Assembly (NCBI RefSeq): GCF_002127325.2 | Contig: NC_035433.2 | Coordinates: 79,426,079 to 79,490,078, forward strand | Source: Helianthus annuus | Taxonomy: Eukaryota; Streptophyta; Magnoliopsida; Asterales; Asteraceae | Length of the DNA: 64,000 nucleotides | Reading direction: 5' to 3' | Part shown: positions 9,180-19,459 of the stretch, in pieces | Numbering within the stretch: position 1 is the stretch's first letter | How the letters are laid out: each line of letters opens with the position of its first letter | Notes under the pieces: model-generated | What the model was told of the DNA's origin: nothing | The model's database searches: none | The model's input: the letters and a program-made list of their open reading frames with translations, nothing else | Made by a program: the position numbers and the translations under genes

Positions 9180-12100
9180 TTAGTTGGAGATGGGGACCCA
9201 AGCCATTGTGGTCTTGGGTCTTCCATTTTCATCAATGACAATAACTTCTTGTCTTTGATGGTTGGTGAATTGTGATGATCCCCCTGATTCAGTAACCGAT
9301 TTTGGTTTCCAGGTCTGTTTTGTTTTACCAGTGTCTTTCTTTAAAATTTTAACTTCTTTGTTGTTTGAAGTTTTTGGGTTAACTGGTTTTACAGGAACAG
9401 ATGGTTTTTGAACCACATCAGTTTTAATTGCTTTTTCAATCTTTTTGACCTGTTGGCGTTTCTGTTTCTTTTCCCTTTCTCTTACAAGGCGGGGATCTTG
9501 TTTTGCAGAAACCGATTGCCTACGGTCAGTTTTGTCACGGGGATCATCAACCTTTTCTTTCTGTTTATGAAGATATGGGCAGTTTCTAATAATATGCCCA
9601 ATGGTTCCACACTCAAAACATGATCTTCGTTCAACAAACCCCGAAGAATCATGTGATCGTCTAACCGATGATGTTGAACTTTGTGAACCCGAGGTACTAG
9701 GTTTTGAACTGCTTAGTTCATTTCTTTTATCGACAATAGCTTTCTTGACAAAATCTAAGTTAGATTGATTTTAAAACTCTTCAATTTTGTCCGTTCCCGT
9801 CGATTTCACAAAGTTAACCTTTTTCTTCTTCTTTTGGTTCGACTTCTTGTCAGCTTGAGCCGGTGTTTTACCTTTGGGTTTGGTGTGATTTTGCTGTTTT
9901 GGCATTGTTGGCAATTTCTTGTTGCCAAATTGCTTTCGGATTTCAGCTTTTGGAATAGGAGGACACTGTGTAACTGTAACACGTGGTCCTGTCTTTCCCA
10001 AAAACTTACTTGTCGAATTTTCAAAGACTTTACAGATTAAGGATTGATTAACGTTCTTAATGGGAAAATCTTTGTCTGAGTAAATTTTCTCATCACCAAC
10101 TAGAGTGTACAGCAAATTCACACTCTCCGGCTCTTCTGCACATGAGGACTCAGTTGCAGCAGTCTTAGCGGGTTTTACAGGGGGATCACATAGAATGTGA
10201 TTCTCGAGAGGTATGTCCTCATTTTTGGCTACCGCATCAGACTTTGCTGGGACAGTATCATCAGATTCATCATCCGAAGAATCAGCATCCTCAATCACAA
10301 CTGGAGGATCTTGATTTTGTTCAGCACTTACAAATGTATCTGCTGACACATCTAAATCTGAGGATACTTCCTTTTGGTATCCGAGCCCTGCAGCAAACTC
10401 CTTAACATCTAGAGGCACAGAAGGTTCAAATACCACTCTGTCCTCCTCATCTGGCATGGCATCATAATTGTGTCTAACTGGTGGTGGACATTTCTTGTAG
10501 CCAATGCATGTGACATCCCTCTTTTCCTTCTGAACATCAATGATGTGATCCAACACATAGCTAGAGCTTAAATAACTGTCTAGCTTAAGCTGGATTGCAT
10601 CGCTTTCTGTTTTCACACAAGCCATCTCTTTTTGCATAATCTCCAGGCGAGATATATACAAATTGATGTCCGTCTGTTTTCTTGAAACCATTTTTGTCAA
10701 TTCAGTTTTATCTTTCTTTAATGTCTCAATCATTGACTTAAATTCTTTTTCATGGTTTTCGTAAAACATGTTGGCTTCTATGCATTTGGAAAGGTCCACA
10801 GTCAATTTCTGATTGTGGATGAATGTCACATCATATTTCTCTTGCAAAGCCTCATGCTTGCTTTGCAAGTCACACCACTCAGCACTCAAGGAACTATGTT
10901 TGTCTTGCAAGTCAAATAAACTAGCTTGTAAAGCATCATGTTTGGCTTGCAACTCAGACATGTTTCCTTCTAAGTCAGCACACCTAGCATGCAACCTAAC
11001 ACATTCATCACAATTAACAGCAGTGGGTTCATCGACACATACCTGACTTGATGAACCGTCGACATTAGCCATAAAGGCTGAATGGAGAGAAGACGAAGTA
11101 TAAGCAGCTTGATCCACCAGAATAGATCTTCTTTGAGTTTCTGCTGCAGCTTCCTCCAAAAGTTCATCAAAGTCAGCATCATCCGAAACATTAGATGTCT
11201 CACCCACATGATCATCACCAGAATTGGATGATTCTTCATCAACACTCCTGCTGTACCCAGAGGAGTCTTCATCTTCAGACGATTCACCACCACTGGCAGA
11301 AGATTCTCCACCACTGGTGTGAACTAGCTCCTTCACAATCTGAGCAAAACATGCTGTTCCATCGGGAGCATCACCACCCAACTGGATTGACCAGTCACAA
11401 CCTTCATCCACCTGAACTGCAAGTGCCCGGTTGGTTTGGTTGTTGACAGGCACCAATGTACGCTCATTGTTTCTGTTCTGCTGGTTGCCTTGGTTTCTGA
11501 AGGGGTTTTGATTTCCGTGCTGTGCTGGCTTTGTACATTCCCGTTTAAAGTGACCCCGTTCACCACAGTTGAAGCACTTAACAGCTTGTTTGTCGAACCC
11601 ATACTTGGTGTCTCTCTTACTTTCCAAGCTGGTTCTTCCAGTACTTTCCATCCAATCCTTTGCTCTTCTCACAGCACTCGCAAAGGCCCACTTGATATCC
11701 ATCAAGTCCATCTCTTCTTTATCAATCTGCCGGTAGTCTTCTTGTGTCAGATTAATATTGCCAATCTGACCTTCTATCAACCCACAGTACGCGCTCACTA
11801 CAGTGTTAAGTAGCTCCATGTGTTCTTTAGCTATTTCTACACTGACTTTAGAAAAGCTTGAAGTGTCGAGCTGTACAGTACTTGGCTTTGATTGTTGACC
11901 AGCAGATGATGTTCCTCCATAACATGCACGTTGTGTTTGAGCAGGAGGAGGAGGAGGTAGTGGTTGTATTGGATTTCCGTACATATCTGTGGTGGGAGGT
12001 GGCTTAACAGGAACTTGCACCGGATTCCCATACATATCCGTGCTAGTGACAAACGCTGTTTGCAAAGGAGCATGTGGACCTGTTCTTGCAGACGAAGTAT

Positions 12101-13007
12101 TGGAAGTTCCACAATACATTTCAGGATTTTGTGGCAATGGAACTCTCTTCGCCTTTAATGTTTCCTCCTGATCCTTGTTTTCCAGAAGCTGCACGAAGTC
12201 GTTGATATTTGTAGTTTTCAACACTCCGTTATACTTCAGGATTTCCAAGAAACTACTCCATTGTGGAGGCAAAGCATCAGCAAACTTTTTCACCACTTCT
12301 GCTTGAGTTGTCGTCACACCAAAATTATTCAGCTCAGTAAGCAAATGATAAAACCGACTTGTCATGTCTCCCAAAGACTCCTTATCTAAGCATGTGAAAC
12401 AGTCGAATTCTTTCTTGAGCAGATCATGACGCAATTGACGTGTTGCTTCATTCCCTACTCCCCTGGTTTTCAAACCGTCCCACAACTTCTTCGTAGTCTT
12501 GAAGCTGACAAACTGATGATAGATGTCTTTGCTTAACGCCTGAGTGAGAATGGCGTAGGCTTTCTTCTCCATATCATATATTTTCTTTTGATCTTCTGGA
12601 AGATCGGCAAAACTAGCAGTTGTTGAAGCGGCGACTTCGATAGCTTGATCAAAATCTGTGGTGAAACGTATCCACAGCTCTGTATTCTGGCCAAGAACAT
12701 ATGTACGGAAACGATCAGCCCAACCCGGATACTCGTTTAAATGCATCAGCTTTGGAGGTCGATTCAAACTTCCTGTTTCGCTTTCGCTCAGTAAGATACT
12801 TTGGATACTAGGAGTTTGATTCGATACCAATGCCCATTGATTTCCCTGAGAAGATGTCGATACCGGAGACTCGGCCCATGAAGGCGATAGACTTGTAGAC
12901 GTGTATTTTCCACTGTCTAGCGCCGGTGTGCCCCACCATGAGGGAGTGACACCAGAACTTGTATATTTACCGCTGTCGGGGGCCGGATTCCACCAATTCG
13001 GATTCAT
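9180..13007 (-). pseudogene. gag: Element A gag, one internal stop
   Basis: The ATG at 13005-13007 opens a frame of 1,275 codons closed early by TAA at 9771-9773 (GAA in Element F). Order: a Trp/Ser/Gly-rich N-terminus with a duplicated SGKYTS unit, a copia-type Gag core (residues about 85-250, DIYHQF then KKLWDGL), a Pro-rich TDMYGNP repeat region, a first CCHC knuckle CFNCGERGHFKREC near residue 477, an acidic Ser/Glu region, a coiled coil of LQ-KH heptads (about 675-810) and a Lys-rich tail. The second knuckle (CFECGTIGHIIRNC) lies beyond the stop, so the truncated protein lacks it. The frame ends in AWVPISN, the same ending as in F. It would form the particle shell and bind RNA. Confidence 0.95.
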
Positions 13008-13769
13008 GATTAATGAGCAAAATAAATGCTAAGTGAGTAATCCGAAAGATCACACAGCCGAAGGATCTTGGTCGAAAGATCTGAAATCACAGAAACTTGT
13101 TAACAATAAACTGACTACAGTCGAAAGATCAACTCTTGTTCGAAGGATCAACAGTACTCGAAAGACTACTGTTGAATCTCGAACAATGATTTCGAAAGAT
13201 TCAAGAACTCGAAGGATTCTCCTTTGAAGGATCCTTATCTTTCGAGTTAAATCCTTATCTTTCGGACACCTGTCTTTCGAATAGATTCCTTTATCGAAAG
13301 ATATGTTTCAGACTTCGAAGGATGGGTCGAAGGATGATAATCTTTCGAGCCTTCCTTGATCGAAAGATGGTCTTTCGATGTCGAAAGATATCTTTCGAAA
13401 GATTCTGACACAACTGACGCTGATTTGATAGGTTGGTGAAAAGGTGATGGGTAGGTAAGTCAACTTTCGGCAGAAAGGGATGTGCAGGCTGTACCTTTCC
13501 CACCAACTTTGAAAAATTTCCCAAAATGGATAACCTTATCCCCAAACCAGTCACCGGAATCCTTGACCGGAAATATAGCAGGAAAACACAAAGTCACTTA
13601 AAACAAGTTTTCAAGTTACCCAACCCACTTATGAACACTCCCGGTAAGTTTAAAACACGTTTTCCAGTTTAAAAGTGTAGAAAAACCAACAAAAATGGGT
13701 GTTAAACCAAGTGTTCAAACACACACCAAGAACTTGAATAACCCGGTTTTAAACAAGGTAAAGAGCCAA
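13008..13769 (-). other. Motif-rich leader of Element A
   Basis: About 760 bp between PBS and gag ATG with no gene. Its gag-proximal half (about 13039-13408) holds roughly twenty copies of CGAA(A/G)GAT or its complement, some joined into the perfect palindrome ATCTTTCGAAAGAT. The same motif clusters in the LTR just upstream of the TATA box. The rest shares blocks with the Element B leader (for example CAACTTTCGGCAGAA). Confidence 0.88.
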
Positions 13770-13781
13770 GCTCTGATACCA
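13770..13781 (-). other. Primer binding site of Element A
   Basis: The element strand reads TGGTATCAGAGC, two bases from the 5' LTR end. It is complementary to initiator Met tRNA. Confidence 0.95.
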
Positions 13782-13783
13782 CT

Positions 13784-14431
13784 TGTAGGTCCCTTGTCGG
13801 AGGATGACGAACCTCAAACCTTGTTATACTAACTCACTAGCGAGTGCGGAATCCAAGCTAGCAAGCAAACCGGGATGAGACAAGTATAAACACAAACACA
13901 CACGGGTTCACCGATTAACACAACTTGTATTAATGCAAATGAAGGTTTCGGTTACAAGCACAATGTTCACAAATCTAACTTGTAAACTCTCAAAGTGTGT
14001 GTGAGATTCGGACATAATGCTCTCAAAGCTCTCAATCTATCGGGTGTGTGAATTTGTCTAAGTGTTTCTCTCTAATGAACTCAACACACTGCATGGGTAT
14101 TTATACCCAGCCCATGATGTCCAGTCCGAAGGATCCGATAGATGGTCCGAAGGATCATCTATCGATGACAATTCACTCGAAGGATCAGCAAGGACCTCGA
14201 AAGATCACCTTTCGAGGTCTAATCATTCGAGGCATATCTTTCGATGAGATCGAAGGATCTACATCATCCTTCGATCTCTTATCCTTCGAGACAGAACATC
14301 CTTCAACATATACCAACTGTTGTCCAAGTCAAACCGGAGGAAGGTTGACTTGGTCAACTTACAACACTAATCAGGACATCGTTTACATCGTGACCGAATA
14401 CAGACAAAGTACAGACACAAGTGCACCAACA
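13784..14431 (-). repeat. 5' LTR of Element A
   Basis: A 648 bp direct repeat of 3291-3938, TG...CA bounded on the element strand. U3 lies at the high-coordinate side. About a dozen copies of the CGAA(A/G)GAT / ATC(C/T)TTCG motif lie at 14125-14300, immediately upstream of the TATA box at 14098-14105. Confidence 0.96.
14098..14105 (-). promoter_or_regulatory. TATA box of Element A 5' LTR
   Basis: TATAAATA on the element strand inside the palindrome GGGTATTTATACCC. The expected transcript start would be about 30 bp further toward lower coordinates. The motif cluster lies directly upstream. Confidence 0.7.
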
Positions 14432-14465
14432 ATTTTTTTCCTAATTTTAGTAATATTCTGATCAT

Positions 14466-14687
14466 CTATATGAGTGAGAAAGAATAACAAGTCGAGATGA
14501 GCTGAAAACATATTGGTCTCGCAGAAATCCTCAATGAAGTCACTCGACATAACCTCTGCATAAAGAAGAAGAACGGGCAGTGAAGCATATGATCGTTATC
14601 TAATATCGGCTTTTTCAATCCGGTTAATTCTTGAAATGTAGCCTTCCCGATTTTTATTCCTCTGTCTGCAATTGCTGACATTACATC
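14466..14687 (-). pseudogene. TTC4-like exon (copy 1)
   Basis: From an acceptor TTATGCAG the frame reads SAIADRGIKIGKATFQELTG and continues to LDNDHMLHC, the conserved centre of plant TTC4 proteins. A one-base deletion just after this shifts the frame; the other frame goes on with YAEVMSSDFIEDFCETNMF. Similarity stops near 14466, close to the Element A insertion. The frameshift is present in both segment copies, so the gene was dead before duplication. Confidence 0.82.
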
Positions 14688-14935
14688 CTGCATAATCAGA
14701 ATAGAAAATCGTATTTTAAGAAAAAGGAAACCCAAAACAAGAGGGTTCTCATTACAGCTAAAAATTTCAAACAATAAGCTTTTTACACAGGTTGCTATTT
14801 TTAATCTCAGATACGCCAAATGGGCTGAAGGGGTTACAACTTGAAAGTCGCCCGGATTGTTTGTTTAATGCATACAAGATCCTGGAGTCATTTTATTCGA
14901 AGGTGTAACATATTGTTGTATATTTATTAACTTTT
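14688..14935. other. Pseudogene intron sequence
   Basis: About 250 bp with no recognised element, present nearly unchanged at 41059-41306. Confidence 0.6.
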
Positions 14936-15370
14936 GAGTAAAATGTCATTGTTGTCCCTGAGGTTTGGTCATTTTTGCAACTTTTGTCCAAAGGTTTGCA
15001 TTTCCGCATCTGGATCCAAAAGGTTTGAAATCTTGTCATTTTCATCCGACTCGTTAACTCCATCCATTTTTCTCCAATAAGTCAGGGTTATTTTCGTCTT
15101 TTTTGTTAACTTAAAGCGCAATTCGGTCTTTTGAATACTTGTACATTATGCTAAATGCTTGCATGTAAAATGAAAAAGATCGAATTGCCCTTTAAGTTAA
15201 CAAAAAAGACGGATATACCCCTGACTTAAAGTCGAAAAATGGATGGAGTTAATGAGCCAGGTGAAAATGGCAAGATTTCAAACCTTTTGGATCCAGATGC
15301 GAAAAAACAAACCTTTGGACAAAAGTCACAAAACTGACCAAACCTCTGGGACGAAAATGGTATTTTACTC
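14936..15370. mobile_element. Foldback MITE, Mutator-like (copy 1)
   Basis: 435 bp bounded by GAGTAAAATG and its complement CATTTTACTC. The terminal inverted repeats are long (more than 100 bp: TTGTCCCTGAGGTTTGGTCA, then CTTTTGGATCCAGATGCG on the other arm). Flanks share TTAACTT, an imperfect duplication, so the exact target site is unclear. There is no coding capacity. The size, long arms and GAG ends suggest a non-autonomous MULE. In the second copy Element E sits inside it. Confidence 0.75.
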
Positions 15371-15477
15371 TTTAACTTCTTTCATAAAGATTGGACAAAA
15401 ATCTTTTCATTTCGACTTTCAACCTAAACCCGTTTTCCAATCCACCCAATCCTACAAACATAAGCAAGATGCAAGAC

Positions 15478-15669
15478 CTTAGCGGTTTTCAAAGCTTTAG
15501 AAACTTGAGCCTTGCATTGTTGAAGTTCCGATATTTGACAATCAATTTGTTTTTTCAGTTTCTTTAGTTCTTCATTATCTGGATCCTGATCGATTCCTTT
15601 TTCACAAAAGGCCTTCACTTCAACCAACTTATTAACAGATAATGATGCTTTAGCTGCTCTATAATAAGC
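15478..15669 (-). pseudogene. TTC4-like TPR exon (copy 1)
   Basis: Between the acceptor TTCATAG and the donor AAG|GTCTTG the frame reads AYYRAAKASLSVNKLVEVKA and then FCEKGIDQDPDNEELKKL, the third TPR motif and following helix of a TTC4-type co-chaperone. The exon itself is open. It is 5' of the exon at 14466-14687, with the MITE in the intron between them. Confidence 0.85.
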
Positions 15670-15775
15670 CTATGAATTCAACAAACACACATGCACATAA
15701 TCATGTACTAATAAGAATTTGAGAAGAATTTACAAAATGTATCACAAAATATCGAGTAAAGAACAAAATAAAAAC

Positions 15776-15851
15776 CTCAACATTTGTTGGGGACAGTTTT
15801 ATGGCTTCCTCTGAATCTGAAAGGGCACACCCGTAGTTTCCAAGTAGTAAT
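15776..15851 (-). pseudogene. TTC4-like TPR exon (copy 1)
   Basis: A 76 bp exon between the acceptor GTTTCAG and the donor GAG|GTTTTT reads LLLGNYGCALSDSEEAIKLS, then PTNVE, a TPR helix pair matching TTC4. No exon encoding the N-terminal part of TTC4 was recognised upstream. Confidence 0.82.
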
Positions 15852-16504
15852 CTGAAACACCTTCAATAATTACACAAAATCTACTTCAAAAACTGTATTC
15901 GATCTTAAAAGCTCAACAGAGTTAATGAATCAATTGAACGTATATCTACAAACAAATAAATGCAAAAATGCATAATCAGTTTATCACCTCTAGCAATTGC
16001 ACAAAATCTGCTTCGAAAACTTTATTCGATCTTACAAACTCAACAGATTAACCGTATAAAATCAATCAAACATAAATCCAACAAATTAATGCAGTTACGT
16101 TTCACCTCAATTATAATCGAAGCAGATAAATCTGCATTTTATATATTTACCTGCCACTGGCTCCATATTCACAGCAATCGGAGAAAACTTCGCGGGCAAA
16201 AGCTGTTCACCTGAGAAATCAACCTATACCATTACATTCACTCAACATACTACAGATTTGGCCAGAAATCGAAGCAGATAAATCTGCATTTTATATATTT
16301 ACCTGCCACTGGCTCCATATTCACAGCAATCGGAGAAAACTTCGCGGGCAAAAGCTGTTCACCTGAGAAATCAACCTATACCATTACATTCACTCAACAT
16401 ACTACAGATTTGGCCAGAAATAATTTGGCCACTTGAATTCAGTTGCTTTTGGGTCGTCCTAGTGGAAACAAAACACCATCTTCAAAAGACTCACTCTCAG
16501 GCAT
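15852..16504. repeat. Non-coding region with a 152 bp tandem duplication
   Basis: The unit at about 16117-16268 is repeated at about 16269-16420 with little or no change. It includes an exon-like piece bounded by an AG acceptor and CAG|GTAAAT donor on the minus strand, whose product I do not recognise. The second segment copy (53830-54000) has only one unit, so this arose, or was lost, after the large duplication. The remainder is AT-rich and featureless. Confidence 0.75.
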
Positions 16505-16966
16505 ACATATTCGGTGCATCAGACGAAGTATGTCCACGAGATTCTCAAAAAATTTGGTTTGGAAGATAGCTTACCTTATGACACGCCTCTGCCGACAAAT
16601 CACAAGCTTTCACCCGATAAGGAGAAAGATCCTGAAGTGGATCCGACTCTATATCGAGCAATGATAGGTTCGCTAATGTATCTTACTGCCTGACGACCAA
16701 ATATTATGTTTTCTGTTTGTTTGTGTGCTCGGTTCCAATCAACTCCGAAAGAGTCTCACATGAAAGCGGTCAAAAGGAACGCCAAAGCATGGATTGTGGT
16801 ATGGAGCTGAAGGTGGTTTGGATTTGCTGGAGTATGCTGACGCAGACTTCTGAGGGTGCCCGGTGAACAGAAAGTCAACCTCTCGCGGCGCATAACTTCT
16901 TGGGAATCGTCTTATCTCTTGGCAATACAAAAAGCAACTTGTCTTTTCTTTATCCGCGTGCGAGGT
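16505..16966 (+). pseudogene. Degenerate copia pol remnant, E-like (copy 1)
   Basis: The plus strand reads [20 protein letters not shown], then [13 protein letters not shown], matching the RT/RNase H border of Element E (minus strand 43720 onward). It carries a TGA for the Ser of the TASRP motif and several indels. It is cut by the Element B LTR at 16967, next to GAGGT (16962-16966). Its continuation is seen only in copy 2, from 54539 on. Confidence 0.88.
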
Positions 16967-17602
16967 TGTAGGTCCCTTTCCGGAGGATGACGAACCTAAA
17001 CCTTGTTATACAAACCTACTAGCGAGTGCGGAATCCAAGCTAGTAAGCAAACCGGGATGGAGCAAGTAGAGAAACAAACACACAAGAGTTCACCGATTAA
17101 CACCACTGTATTAATACGTATGAAGGTTCCGGTTACAAGCACAATGTTTACAAATCTAACTTGCAAACTCTCAAGAATGTGTGTGTGTGTTCGGACAGAA
17201 TGCTCTCAAAGTCTCTCTATCTTTCTATGTGCATCTAAGTGTCTAGCTAAAACACAACACACTGCATGGGTATATATACACCCAGCCCAGGTTGACATGT
17301 CCGAAAGATTCGATAGATGGTCGAATGATCATCTATCGACTACAAAGCTTTCGAAGGATCAATATTCACCTCGAAGGATGATCTATCGATCATCCATTCG
17401 AAGGTTCATCTTTCGAGTTCATCGAAGGATCAGTATTATCCTTCGATGCGCATCCTTCGAGCCAGACAAATGACAACCAATAACTAACAGTTTAACCAAG
17501 TCAATCCGGAGGATGGTTGACTCGGTCAACTTACAGACTAACTAGGACATCATTTATATATAGACCGAATACAGACAAAGTACAGACACAAGTGCACCAA
17601 CA
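16967..17602 (-). repeat. 3' LTR of Element B
   Basis: Begins TGTAGGTCCC, ends CACCAACA. It differs from the right LTR at about five positions by eye plus the missing terminal base. It is the complete version of the LTR truncated by one base at 1102 and 28120. Confidence 0.95.
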
Positions 17603-17614
17603 AACTCCCCCTTG
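17603..17614 (-). other. Polypurine tract of Element B
   Basis: CAAGGGGGAGTT on the element strand, directly against the 3' LTR. A second and third PPT-like run occur near 17780 and 17800. Confidence 0.9.
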
Positions 17615-19459
17615 GCTGTATCTTTGTCTCGAACTTCGATGGTCTTTGGTCTTCGAGTTCTCAAAACTCTGATGTCCTTTCAAGTCTTCAATGTCGGAGG
17701 ATCTTTAATGTCTTCACGTCTTGAAAGCAGAAAGTGTATCAACAAACTACCCGTATCATGTAGGAAGTGTGTTGACAAACTCCCCCTTAACATAAGCTCC
17801 CCCTTGAGTTATGCTCGTGAAAGGACTTTATCTTTATGAAGTGAGATCCTTGTGGTGTTGATGAAGGCCAGCGGCAACTCGATCATCTTCATCTTTTGAG
17901 CGCCTTCACGTCGTGTCTTCATTCCGAAGCTTTGTCATCGACCATGTTCTCCTAGCCTTTAGAATCTGCACATGCAAGAAATCTAAACGCGTAATGAGAA
18001 CAACTGCTTGGAATATAGTTAACATAAACAAATGACACACGAATGACCATGTCACAATCAAACACCGTCCGATAGGTTGAAAGTTTAATAAATTTGTCAA
18101 TTTTAGTTTCCAACTTTCAAAACTTGCAAATTTTGACCGTTTATGAAGATTTAGTCAATTCGGTTTTCGTTCAGGTTTCAGGTAACGAAGACTCGAGCTC
18201 CAACATCGTACGATCGAAAATAAGGTAGAAATAAAATCTTTTTGGCTTTTATAAAGTTTATATTAAAACTCAGATTTTAGTATTTTTGAAATTAAAAGAC
18301 AACAATTTTAAAATCCTTTGAGTGTTATCAAACGACATCACCGCTAATGTCGTGCTGATATGCACCAAACGACGAAACTGTTTAAAAATAAAACAATAAA
18401 AGTTAAGCAGTAAATAAATATATACAGACATTCTTTTTGCGAGTTTCGAGGGTAAGAGAATCATATCAGTGTACGGTCATGCCAAAACACTCTTGTTGTT
18501 CAGTTAGTTAACATTAAGATAAGCATCCTATAACAATTATCGGTATTGTTGTCCACTTAAGCTCAACTTATCAGATGTAATCATGGCGAGGGGATACGTT
18601 AAGGTATGATTTATACTTACCGACCGGTGTTCATCCACATCACGACACATTCCCGTATCAAGGTATGCACGAGAGTTCATCTTACCGGTGAGTATACCGA
18701 TTATCATCTGTTTGACCGTATAAGTTGTGAGATACTCACTTATTTTGATTTGAAAACAAGCCCTATGTGATATAATCACTTATTGATGAGGAACTTGATT
18801 TTCGTATGCATGAGGGCACAGGTGCAAGTCCGTGAACAGGTCAGTACTTTCGTACAGCAGAGAGACGAACTTGACACCCGGAAAAATGTGATATTTTATC
18901 ACTTATTTGATTGGACATGTGATTGTTTATCACTTATTGAGGTCGAATGCAGTATGTAATATGTACAGGTATGTATAGTATCATGGAAGATCTAGACTTG
19001 CGTCCCCGTTATTTTTCGGTAAAAGATACAACCATGATACCCAGATGATAAGCAGCATAAAGACCGAATATCTCAGAACCTCGGCAATCTATCAAACGAA
19101 ATTTCGGTACTAAGACCATATGCCAATGAATGGTTCCCACCTGGTCTTCAGTCGATTAAGATTTATATCACCCTGCACACTTTAAAATGATTGTGAGCCT
19201 ACCGATACATCTTATATAGAGCTGCTTATCGTTTTTCATTTAAGGTTTAAAGAGGTTTGGATAGACCACTGATGTACTATCATTTTCTCTTTTGCTTGCC
19301 AGGAAACTCATTTTTGTTTTTCTATTGTTTTTGTGTTTTTGAAATTTTTCGATGTTTTTGGATTTTCTGATTTTCGGATTTACTCCCCCTAAAATCAATA
19401 AACTAAGACAAATTTAAAACACACAAAGATATTTACAAAAATGATTTTCCGATGTTGGT
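17615..19459 (-). other. Conserved non-coding region between RNase H and PPT, Element B
   Basis: No gene is visible in 1.85 kb. It aligns with 3951-5723 of Element A with scattered changes and a few indels, and adds a segment around 18290-18400 not seen in A. All four hairpins are kept: 18727-18739, 18767-18779, 18888-18902 and 18919-18933. Confidence 0.8.

Larger units (their letters stand above)
3291..14431 (-). mobile_element. Element A: complete Sirevirus-like Ty1/copia retrotransposon
   Basis: The two 648 bp LTRs (3291-3938 and 13784-14431) are direct repeats flanked by the 5 bp TSD ATTTT (3286-3290 and 14432-14436). The empty site is preserved in the second segment copy at 40801-40810 (CTATTTTTTT). 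By eye the LTRs differ at about five positions, so the insertion is young. Order on the minus strand: 5' LTR, PBS, motif-rich leader, gag, pol (PR, IN, RT, RNase H), a 1.8 kb non-coding region, PPT, 3' LTR. Both gag and pol carry one in-frame stop. The element sits in the TTC4-like pseudogene, just beyond the exon at 14466-14687. Confidence 0.97.

Noticed and set aside
13770..13781. tRNA gene suggested by the tRNA-Met-like sequence
   Set aside because: Only the 12-base primer binding site matches; there is no cloverleaf.
16140..16202. TTC4 5' exon in the 152 bp repeat
   Set aside because: It has splice-like borders, but neither frame reads as a TPR segment I recognise; left as unassigned.
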